Assembly: GCF_031755915.1 (NCBI RefSeq)
Contig: NC_083388.1
Span: 15,388,501 to 15,452,500 of the forward strand
Source of the DNA: Ziziphus jujuba
Taxonomy: Eukaryota > Streptophyta > Magnoliopsida > Rosales > Rhamnaceae
DNA: 64,000 nucleotides
Direction: 5' to 3'
In this document: piece after piece, positions 12,601 to 23,033 of the stretch
How the letters are laid out: each line of letters opens with the position of its first letter
How positions within the stretch are numbered: the stretch's first letter is position 1
Program-made: the position numbers and the translations under genes
Notes under the pieces: model-generated
What the model was told of the DNA's origin: nothing
Database searches by the model: none
Seen by the model: only the letters and a program-made list of their open reading frames with translations

Positions 12601-15600
12601 AAAAAGGAGGGGGGGCAAAAAAACAAAACAAAACAGAAAACCCTTTTCTTTTTTTTCTTACCACCAAGGAAGGTGGATTACAATTTTCCTTTTGGTGCCT
12701 GCATCCAAAGGTAAAAGCTAGAGTTGAGCCAAAAAGACAAAAGCATGCATAAGCATGATGTTCCTATATATATTACAATATTTGTCGAGCTTAATGAAGA
12801 AGTTTTTGAGTCAAATATTATGGGCTCCGAAAGTGCAAAAGAATTATTGAGCTCACTTGGATTTGTCTTGACCAACTTTTACAGATTAATGTGTCACCTG
12901 AAAATACATCTCTTTATTAGAAGCTACTAAAGCCTTGGATTGGAAGCATTTTTTAGTATTTATTTCCTTTTTTCGGCTGCGCTGATTTTGGAGTTTTTGG
13001 AATGGAATTAAAGTTCATCAATTTTTTTTTGAAATCGTTGGATGGAAAGGCAACCCAAAAAGCAAATGGGAAATAGGATTGTTTGGAGCCAAAAAAATTT
13101 CAGCTTTTAAAGCCTATTTGGCAAGCAAAAACATGGTATAAATATTGCTGATAGGCTTAGATTCATTGATTAAAGTCTTGTTTATCTCTACCTTGTAATC
13201 GATATGCTCATAATATTTTCTAAATTTTCAACCTTATTTTTGGTAAACATGCATTAAATAAGGTATGAGTGAAATGACTAATACTTTTTTTGGGTAATGG
13301 TGCAATGACTAATACCGGCTAGACTGTAAGAATGCTTTGACCTTGGCATCACAAGACAAGAAGACACATCTTTTACAGTGTGGATGCATGAATGAATACC
13401 CTTCTTAATCCAGGTCAGTTAGCAAGGTAGTGACGCTGTCCCTATACCTAAACCTAACGAAACCAAATTCTAGGACAAATTTTAGGCCATTTGATTAAAT
13501 GCACTCATATTATCGACAAACAATACTAATCATCATTGGTAAGATTGATAGCTAATACCACCGTTGTTAGGTGGTTTTATTTAAATTAAGTTTGAACTTT
13601 TAAAATAAAAATCTATATGCATAAATGAAGGTATAATATTCTGTCAATTAAATTATCATATCAGCTATTAAGTCTATCAAAGATAAGTACTATTAGTAAC
13701 AAATAATATTATACTTTTATTAATTATTCTATATTTTCTCCTTTCCCATAAGTATATTATTATGCCTGAAGATTTTCAGATATTTAGAATAATAGAGCAT
13801 TGATATTTGAGAAATGACGCTGGGTACTTTGGTTCTTAAATGTAAGAGTGAAACATTTTGACGTACGAGTCCTCTTTCACATTTGGGCTTGGATAAATCT
13901 ACATTCAAGTGTTTTGTTCAACTTTTAAGTGGCCCGTATGTTCCTTGTATCATGCTACTAGAAACCAAACCCAAGTATAATTTGTTGAGTGGAAAGCATA
14001 GTCCAAATCTTTATTGGGTAAGTCACCAAAGCATTTACCCCTCGAGCTCCATGAAACTTTTCTTCCTACCTAAATTGACATTTACCTAAGTTGCCCTTAG
14101 TTTTTCATGAACCTCTCCTTAACCAATGAAACCCCAATAAATAAATAAATATATATATATATAATCTTTTTTATATAAAGTTTTTTCTAAAGGTAATATA
14201 TAGATAATTTAATTCTTTTAATTTATCTAATTTAAAAGTTCGTATTTATATTTATAAAAAAATTTAAATATCTCATATTTATATTCAAACAATATCTATT
14301 TTTTAATCTAAATTTTTTATTATTATCAAAATAATCTCTTTTTTTTTCCCTCGATCTCAATTATCTTTCTCTCTCCTAACCTAAGTCCTCAATCCTTCTT
14401 CTTCTTTTTTCTTTCATTTTACTCTATATTACTATTTGTATTATTATTATTATTATTTTGAAATAAATCTTTATATTTTTGAAACATCACCGCAATATAC
14501 TATTTAAATAATTAAATAATGAAGTAAAAGAATCTTTTACAGGATTAACAAAAGAATATATATATATATATATATATAATATTTTCTAGTTGACAATCTG
14601 ATATAGTTCTTATATATATATATATATATATTAAACTCTTTTTTCTAAAAAGGGAAAAACATATAATTTTTGGTGCTAAAAATAATTAAAACCATATATA
14701 TATATATATATATTGGTGAGTAGAAAAAAAAATGTGTCAAAATTAGAGATTAAAAATTAAATAAGAGAAAGAAAGAGACTTCGAACTTAATTAGTAGAGA
14801 GAAAATTTGATTTTCAAGATTAATTTTAGCATTAATAATTAATTTGGGTAAATGATAAATATTTAAAGGTTTTAAAAAGACTAATAGAAACTTTTAAATT
14901 AGATAAATTGAAAAGACTAGATTATTGTTAAATATATTTTTCAAAATCTTTGTTTGAGAAACGCTCTATATATGTATTTTTATCACTCACACAATAAATA
15001 GGTTACAAAAATGTTGATAAAAAAATAAGCTTAGAAGATTTGAAAAAAAAAATGTTTTAGAACAAATAAAACAAGTTTTCACATGTGAGAATCGAATGTG
15101 AAATTCTTACATGATAATGTACCATTGAGTCATCACAATTTGGACGCCCAACTTCATATCAGCAACACCGAAAAGTTTCAGAAACTCCTTTTTGGCACCA
15201 TATATATCTCTCTTCATTCTGTTTTTCTTTCTTTCTTTTTTTTTTTTTTTTTTTTGTTGAATTTAATTTTCATTCTTAATTAAGTTGGGAAATTCGTAGC
15301 AAAAAGAAGGTTGGAAAATTTGGTCTAATTTGATTAAATCGATGCTCTTTCTTGCCTTCCTAACTTCCTTACGTATACCCTCCTTTCCTCCATTTCATAG
15401 CCTTAACACAAAGCCTTAACGTCTTTCACAAGAGCATTTCTCCATCATACAAGCCAGGACAGCACAAGGCATAGGTCACTAAGGCTTATGCTTAGGGCCT
15501 CACAAAAAAGAGGGTTTTAAAAAATTTTCATATATTCTTTTACAATAAAGAAAATATATATATATTTCATTTTAAAATTGTTGTATATGATTTCATATAT

Positions 15601-16320
15601 ATATAAAGGGCTTTTCATTTAGTAAATAACATAGAATGATTTCTTTTTATAAACATAAATTTTTGGTTTTTTTATATTTTTATTTTTGAAAAAGAGCATT
15701 AGCCACTTATTAAATTCTCTTTTAAAAAAAATAAATTTTCTATGTTCTATATTTGTCTCAAGCTTTAACTATAAAGGAAAATGACCAAAAAAAAAAAAAA
15801 ATGAAGCTAACACCTCCATGAATTTTTCCAGCTCCTCTCACTTTTTTTTTTTTCTTTCATTCATATTTCACATCTAAAAGTTATTAAATTTTATTATATA
15901 GTTTACACATTTCGATCCAAAATGCAACAAAGGAATGTAATCTTATTTGTTATTATTTATTTTGTAAATTTATATTTATTATTCATTCTCATAACATTTC
16001 TTTTTTTATTTTTATTTTTATTTCTTTTGCATGAATTCATGATTCTAGTGATTTACAAGTTATTGTTGCAGTTCATGGTATAGAATTTTTTTTTTAATGA
16101 AATTGATGGTATAGAATTAAATAATTCTTTTTGGCACTCTTACATGGATGTTTACAAGCTGAAAAATATTTTATCATTAAAACTTGAATATATATATATA
16201 TATATATATTAAAAAAAAAAGTAATTGATAACTTTGCAACATAAAATGAAAAAAAAAATAGTAGACAAAAAAGAAAATAAAATTAATTTTCAAAATTTAT
16301 TGTTATATTTGCTTAAAGAG
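7771..16320. other. Intergenic DNA, no supported gene
   Basis: Short open frames on both strands (for example minus 8710-8958, 9837-10073, 10271-10522, 11726-11944, 12285-12539; plus 13883-14089) show no recognisable domain, no conserved splice structure and biased low-complexity composition, so I do not call them genes. The stretch at 11640-11950 is noticeably less AT-rich than its surroundings but gives no recognisable protein. TA microsatellites lie near 9620-9650, 14555-14715 and 16190-16210, with T runs near 11530 and 15240. Confidence 0.55.
8566..8630 (+). repeat. Perfect 32-bp tandem duplication
   Basis: The block ATTCTTGAATGGATAAGCGA followed by ATCAAAAACTTA occurs twice head to tail with a 32-bp period and no mismatch, indicating a recent slippage or repair event. 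Confidence 0.9.
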
Positions 16321-17699
16321 GGTCAAGATAGCCTTGAATAGAAGCTTAGCCGACGCTTTCATGACAAAAGCGTTGCACAATACAAATTATTTTTACCGAT
16401 ACTTTATTTATAAAATTGTCGACTAATATTTTTGTTTATTAAACAAATGAACAAAAAAAAGCGTCGCTCATTGTTCTTATTAAGCGACGCATATTTTATG
16501 AAAATGTTGTATATTTTTAAAATTTTAGCTGGTGCTTTATCTTTAGCTTCACCGCTTTCTTTTTGCAGACTTTTTTTTTTTTTTTGTAATGTCGTGTAAT
16601 TAGTGTCATTAATTTATTAATTTGGTTTAGTAAATAAACTTATAAAATGAGCTTCACTGCAATGATGTTACAATATCAAAATTAAAATATAATGCCCAAT
16701 ATTCAATCATTAATGTCTTAGAGAGTACATAGCCGTTGACCCTTTTTTATTTTTTATTTTTGTCTATTTAATTGGGTTGGTTTTGGATTTAGCATATTCA
16801 TATGAAAACAAAAATTAAAAAAAACAAAAATAAAAATAAAAAAAGATACTTTTCTTATAGTTAAATAAATTTATCATTAATAGATTTTTAATGTTCTATT
16901 GCTGTGGTTGGAAGCACGTTTGACCACATCTAATATATAGTAATAGCTAGTTTGAGTTAATTGCAATAAACCCAACAGGATGTTTGCAAGAAATGCTGTT
17001 GAAATTGAAGTAGTATTCAAACTAAAGTACCAAGTGCAATAAAACCAATTATTCAGGAAAAAAAAAAAGTGTCATAAATCCAATTGCTTATGGTTATTCC
17101 ATGTTTACAAGAATTATTGTTGCAAGCAAAGTGCCTCCCAAACTAAAATGTATTGAAGTGCAATAAACCCAAATTATTCATGATTCTTCGTATATCCAAT
17201 CACTGCAAGGATGTTCTAAACCCTAAAACATATTTTCTCAGACAAAATCATATAAATTTTAATAAAATTTTGAACAGAACTTCATGGAAATAGTTATTTC
17301 ATAATTTATACTTATTTTATTAAATGTTAGCAAAAGTGAAGAAGAATAATTATATTAAAGAAATATATAATATTTTTTTTTATTTTCTTAATGAATAAAA
17401 AGTGTAAAGCGATACTTTTGTAAATCTAAGCGTCGGCTTTTGTATGTAATTTTCATATCCATACATTTTATGTTTTATTTACATGTATCTATATATTAAA
17501 CATATTAATTAGCAACACAAAGCAAAATAATTAATTTACTCATTCAATTTAACTTATTTGTTTTTAAATTTTAAACTAATTATTTTTAATTTATTAAAGT
17601 AAGATAATATAATTATTTTAAATTTCAAAAAATATAGGCAATGCTTTTAAGACAAAAGCATCGCCTATATGTTTTTTTTTTTCAATTATAATTAGTGTT

Positions 17700-18418
17700 A
17701 TAATAGAACTTGAATTTTTTTTTTTTTAATTTCAAGGGATTAGGCAATGCTTTTACCATCAAAAGCATCGCCTATGCACCTTATTTTAAAAATTTTGCTT
17801 AATGTTATGTTTTATTCATTTATATATAAATATATATATATATAAACATATAAATAGGAAAATAAGTGATTAATGAATTAACGTGATACATACAATATAA
17901 AAATTAGGGCTTGAGATATTTGTGGATACATAGCTTGTGAAAACTTAAGGAGAGCAATTTGTTCATTAGGTAGTATTGTTGCTATCAATTTGTTATCTAT
18001 TTTGCAGATCAAAAAATTTTATGTTGATTCAATAACTGCGTTTAAAAGATTAAATATAGTATGTGAAGATATCCAATAATACAGTTTAATATACTAATTA
18101 GCAACATGAAGCAAAAGTTGACAAATTTTGTTTTTTTTTTGTTTGAACAATAATAGGTGAGGCTTTTTATGTAAAAAGCATCGCCTATATTTTTTTTTTT
18201 TTTTGCAATTTTAATTATTGTTATGTTTGTAATTTTAATTTAATTATTGCAATTTTTTTACATTTGTAACTTAATTATTTGTTAAATTAACAGAACTTGA
18301 AAATATTTTTTTTTTTAATTTCAAGGGATTAGGCAACGCTTTTATCATCAAAAGCGTCGCCTATGTATCTTATTTTTAAAAATTTTGTTTAATGTTATAT
18401 TTTATTCATATGTATATA

Positions 18419-18462
<44 letters not shown>

Positions 18463-18540
18463 TAAATTGGAAAATAAGTGGTTAATGAATTAGCATGCTA
18501 CATATGAGCAAAAATTAAAGTTTGAGATATATGTGGATAA
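17700..18540 (+). repeat. Two direct copies of a 240-bp hairpin-containing block
   Basis: The block at about 17706-17932 recurs at about 18294-18540, offset about 588 bp. Both copies run AACTTGAA, T run, TTTCAAGGGATTAGGCAAYGC, the loop, the matching arm, TTATTTTAAAAATTTTG, a TA microsatellite, and then GGAAAATAAGTGRTTAATGAATTARC. The arms carry a compensating pair of changes: one copy pairs GCAATGC with GCATCGC and the other GCAACGC with GCGTCGC. Confidence 0.75.
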
Positions 18541-20428
18541 CCTGACTTGTGATAACTAAGCTAAAAATTACTCTTCAATGACATATTCTATAGATTAATG
18601 ATATATCAATTATTTATCCTTGTAAAAATAATTTTTTAAATTTCTAACAAATTTCTTTTTAATAATTGCATCACCAAAGACTTGAAAAATTGTTTTAAAA
18701 AAATTTTAATGTTAAAAAGTCTTAGACGACACTTTTTCAAAAAAGCGTTGCCTTTTGCCTCTTATCATATTTACCAACACTTTGTCAAAAAAATATTGCA
18801 TGTTTGAACATTTAGCGACACTTTTAGAAGTGCGCATGTTCTAATATTTAGTTATGTTTTGGAAAAGCATAACCTATTCTAGTATTTAAAAAGCATCGCT
18901 TATTTGCATATTTAGCGATGCTTTTTTGATAAAAGGGTCATCTTTATTTTTTTTTTTTTTCTTAATTTGAAAATTGCTTTTAGTTTTGTCAAATTAGGAT
19001 TGTTTAATAGCTAGATTTAGGCAAAATAATTAATAGGCAATAAAATTCAAATAAATATTTTCATAACAAACTAATATTTCAAATAAATTAAATATCAACT
19101 CATATAATAATTTTATTATTTTAAAATTAATAATTTAATATATAGTTAATAAGTAGTAAATAAAAATCTGATAAATTTAATTATTTTGAAAAATTTAAAA
19201 GATAGTTAATAAAAATATGAATCAAATAGACTAAAATATTAATTTAATATATGAATTAGCAATATGAAACGAAATAATTAATCTATTTATTTAATCTATT
19301 TGTGTTTCAATTTTAAATTAATTATTTTCAATTTAATAAAAATTTGATAAAATTAATTATTGTATAATTTAAAAGCATTAGGCGACTCTTTTAACATCCA
19401 AACGGTCGTCTATTGTCTTAAATTTTGAAATTTTAATTAATTTTATATTTTATTCATATGTATATAAATATTAAATATATTAATTAGCAATATGAAACAA
19501 AATAATTAATCTATTTATTTAATTTATTTGTGATTTAATTTGAAATTAATTTTTTTATATTATTGAAAGTTTGACAAAATTAATTTTTTTAATAATTTAA
19601 AAGGATTAAACTACGTTTTTAACATAAAAAGCCTATTATCCTAATTTCAATTATTTTGAAAATGTTTGGGCTTTTCATGGTAAAAGTGTCATCTATTTTT
19701 ATAAATTTTTTCTTTTAATTTTTTTATCCATTAAGTGTACAATTTAGAATATGAATCAAATATACTAAATTTTTATAAATAGGTAGCAATATACATGAAA
19801 TGAATAAAATATTAAGCAAATTAACTTTTTTTTTTTCAAATTTCAAAATCATTTATATTTGCCTCAAATTTTTTCAACCTCACCATTTGATATTTTTAAA
19901 TTATCATTAATATTTAAAAAAAAAATATTGGGCGTGTTTTTCGATCCCCATCTTCCACTAAGTACAAACTCTAAAAGATCTAAGTTTTGTCATACTTTAA
20001 GAAGAGTTGAAAAGTTGGGTTAACTGAGTTTTGTGGGTTTCTTCTTTCTTTTTCCTTTGTCGTCGTTGGCGAGCATATATTCACTCTTTTTTCTTCCATT
20101 TTGAACGGTAGTAGTGTTAGGTTCATTGATGGGTTTCCTTTTTTGGCCATTTTTTATTTTTTTTTTCTTGCTGGGTTGCTGTTATTGCTAAATTTCTTGG
20201 CGTGTTTGTTGCTGGATTGTTGTGTTGTACGGGTTGCAGGAAGAAAAAACTTGGGCCACTTCAAATTTAATTAGTGGATTTTTTTTAATCTTGCTTGGAT
20301 TGATATTTTGTTTGCGGTTTTGTTTGGGATTTAGGTTTTTGTCGAGATTTTGCTTGGGATTTGAATTTTGTTCTTGATTTTGCATCAAGTTGGGGTTTTT
20401 ATTTTGATTTTGATTGCTCATTGTGCAG

Positions 20429-20494
20429 TGGATTGAGTTAGCACGGCAACCAAAGTTTGCTCCATTAGGTGATCGGCTTGGCCTTAAGTCCAAG
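20429..20494 (+). pseudogene. Possible coding exon inside the CACTA-like element
   Basis: A 66-bp stretch bounded by a good acceptor (TTGTGCAG) and donor (GTATGC) reads in one open frame as WIELARQPKFAP then LGDRLGLKSK. It lies 176 bp before the Ulp1-like exon and is in phase with it. I do not recognise this peptide, so it may be part of the same transposon gene or a captured host exon. Confidence 0.4.
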
Positions 20495-20670
20495 GTATGC
20501 TTACTTTTACTTTTTTATTTATAATATGAAATTTAATTATTATATGAGTTGAATTTCATATTAAAATAAGCATTATTAGTTGTTAATTTACATACTTGTT
20601 ATCTTACACATGTACTTCGTATCTAATATTATATTTAAATTAATATTTGCAAATTTTAACTCCTAAGCAG

Positions 20671-20733
20671 CCTGGAGATACCAAATGTGATTATTATATA
20701 ATGATGGTAATGAGGGATATCATTAGGAGAAAT
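20671..20733 (+). pseudogene. Ulp1-type (C48) cysteine peptidase exon, transposon-borne relic
   Basis: After the acceptor CCTAAGCAG the frame reads PGDTKCDYYIMMVMRDIIRRN up to a GT donor. This matches the active-site block of plant Ulp1-like peptidases, usually QPxxxDCGYYVMRxMRDI, in which the cysteine is the nucleophile. Here the cysteine is kept but the following glycine is aspartate, and MRF is replaced by MMV. The His and Asp parts of the triad were not found upstream. The match is short, but it fits the family and agrees with the CACTA features around it. Confidence 0.6.
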
Positions 20734-21548
20734 GTACATCGACAAAATTTACGAACAATGACAATTTTAACATGTTAATATAATTAATAATTTATAATAA
20801 TTAATATTTATTTATTTTGTATATATTTTAATAATTTTTTAACATAATTTTTTCATGTACAGTATGGGGGTGTAACTTGATTACAAGATAACGTCGCGTC
20901 AGCTATAATTTCAAACATTTCATCTCAATGAGTATAATAGTTTTATTACTTTTGTTTGTATATAACTATATAAAATAGTTAACCAAATTGTAAATATATG
21001 ACATAAGTTAATATTTAATTTATTTGAAATATTATTTTGTTATGTAAATATTTATTTTAATTTTGTTGTCTGTTAATTATTTTGCATAAAACTAGTTATT
21101 AAACAATCCAAATTTAATAAAATTAAAAGCATCATTCAAAAAAAAAAAAAAAGGAGAAAATGTGACTCTTTTTGGAAAAAGCATCGCCAAGGGGAGAAAA
21201 GCTGACTTGTTTTAATAAAAGCAATGCTGTTGCACATATTTTTAGTGATGCTTATTTTAAAAGCGTTGGCTATTTTGTAACCTTTTAGCGATGATTTTAA
21301 GCAGGTCGCTAAAAATCTATAGAAAAGCCGATGCTTTTTCAGAAAAATATTAGTGTTTTTAATACATTTAGCCACAATTTTATTAATAAAAAGAAAAAAA
21401 AAAGGTCAATTTTTCTCGAATATTAGGTGACATTTTTCAAAGCGTTGGCTTTTTGTTAGTAATTTTAGCGATACCATATTAGGCGATGCTTTGTAAAGCA
21501 TCGGTTCTTATTTTGCACGATACATTAATTGCATCTTCTATCAATTTG

Positions 21549-21560
21549 TTTCTTATAGTG
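21549..21560 (+). other. CACTA-type terminal motif
   Basis: TTTCTTATAGTG is the expected 3' end of an En/Spm element with one change (T for G in TTGTAGTG). It directly follows the last foldback repeats. The next three bases are ATT, a candidate target duplication for which I found no left partner. Confidence 0.55.
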
Positions 21561-23033
21561 ATTTCCACTCTAAATCGTCCATGATTAATGGCAGTGACTT
21601 TGTCAATAATTATTCATTTGGCCTATAATTGGTCTTCTTTTTTCTTTTTTCTTTTTTAAATTTGATCATCCTTCTTGAAAATCATTTTAGCTACTGTTAA
21701 GATTATCCTCCTCAATCAGCTCAAGTATATGAATATATCTCTCACTACATTTTATTTAAGTTTTCTAAAATATCCTTTTTTATTTAATGATTGATAAACT
21801 TCAACTAAACAATGTTAAATTGCTCTGAACACTTTAGCCGAAACAATATTAAGTTGCTGATTACATATTAACCGAACAATATAAATATGTTCAGATAACA
21901 AGAACTAAATGCATTTTTGACTTTTAATATTTTTTACAACAAAAATAATATATAATTGTAATATAATTTATACCCATGAATTATCTAATTATTTTAAATA
22001 TAAATTTACTTTCTTATAATTTTTTAAAAAATGTTTAATGTTTAATCTCAATCTCCTCAATTGTGGCTCTACACTGTTTGCTAGACTATCCTTCCTAACC
22101 AACTGGATCATATATGTGAAATAGACAACAAAAAACCAGATAAATTTTTCACGTACTTTAGAAATTATTGTAAAGCGCAAAATGGAAATGAAGCAAAAGA
22201 AATACACTAGAGATAAGGAGGATTGGCAGCTCTAACCCACCCTTTTTTTCGATAAATGCTAACCTTAGCACAAACATTCATATATATATATATATATATA
22301 TAGCAAATAAGATTAAATAAAATGATTTTAAAATGATATTATATCCATTTTAGAGTAATAAATATGAAGGGCAAATCTATAAAAATAATATCAATTGATT
22401 GGAAAGCAAATAAAAGAAACGATTTAAAAACCATAATATATCCATTTAGAATTGCAAATGTAAAAGGCAAATTTGTAAAAACAACACCAGTAATTGGATA
22501 TGGTAACACCAAATATTTAAAAACAACCATAACAATCAAAAAATTACAAAAGTATCATCTAACATTTTATTCACACATACAGTATTGCTATGAATATTTG
22601 GAGATCAATCACTCTTATGTTTTATCCACCCAATGAGTGAAACTTTAACACCCCCAACCCTAAAAACTTAAATAAAAAAAGTTATAAAAAAAAAAAAGTA
22701 AGAATAGATATTGTACGCAAAACAAAAAGCAGTCTTCATTTCCATTATCACCATACATTATCCCTCCATATTTTTGTTTTTTTTTCTCTTTCCTTGCTTT
22801 CTAAGCTACAATGGTCCTAACTATCACCGTATAACGCAATATGAACAAACAATAATATAATTATATCAAAACACCCCCAAATCTCACCCTAAAGAGGGAA
22901 TTTTTTTCTTGTACTCTTAACACAAAGAATATAATGTACACACATAGATCGCTCCCTAAATTCTGACACTAACATAAAAACAAAACCCCAAAACCAAAAC
23001 CCCAACTTGGGTTTTGTTTTTCTCCTTCTTCCT
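21561..23033. other. Downstream flank of CNGC15, no gene seen
   Basis: AT-rich DNA with a TA microsatellite near 22280-22302. A degenerate tandem pair of about 98 bp lies at 22342-22540 (TATCCATTTTAGAGTAATAAA matched by TATCCATTTAGAATTGCAAA, each followed by a GGCAAATYTRTAAAAA block). That pair explains why both strands stay open there. The 3' UTR of CNGC15 must lie in the right-hand part, but I could not fix the polyadenylation site. Confidence 0.5.

Larger units (their letters stand above)
16347..21560 (+). mobile_element. Degenerate CACTA (En/Spm)-like element with foldback subterminal repeats
   Basis: The region holds at least 12 short inverted repeats built on AGGCGAYGCTTTT...AAAAGCRTCGCCT. 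Examples are 16347-16376, 16461-16490, 17407-17437, 17636-17668, 17741-17775, 18153-18188, 18330-18364, 18722-18753, 19379-19413, 21243-21272, 21285-21312 and 21481-21505. Such GCGACGC-type motifs are, from family knowledge, typical subterminal repeats of dicot CACTA elements. The right border ends in TTTCTTATAGTG (21549-21560), one base from the reverse complement of the classic CACTACAAGAAA terminus. A Ulp1-type peptidase exon, often carried by plant CACTA elements, lies at 20671-20733. I found no matching left terminus and no TNP2 transposase, so the element is decayed and the left border is approximate. Degenerate repeats of about 115 bp lie inside at about 16960-17230. Confidence 0.65.

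Noticed and set aside
15085..15140. tRNA-like T-loop sequence (GAGAATCGAATGTGAAATTC)
   Set aside because: No acceptor stem, D arm or anticodon arm can be folded around it.
16347..19413. CRISPR-like regular repeats
   Set aside because: Spacing is irregular, the repeats are foldbacks of diverged sequence, and the DNA is a plant nuclear genome.
20188..20493. 101-codon Asn/Gln/Lys-rich frame on the minus strand
   Set aside because: Low-complexity reading of short GATTTTG repeats; the plus strand has spliceable exons in the same element.
22339..22636. Open frames on both strands
   Set aside because: They follow from a degenerate tandem duplication in AT-rich DNA; no domain or splice context.
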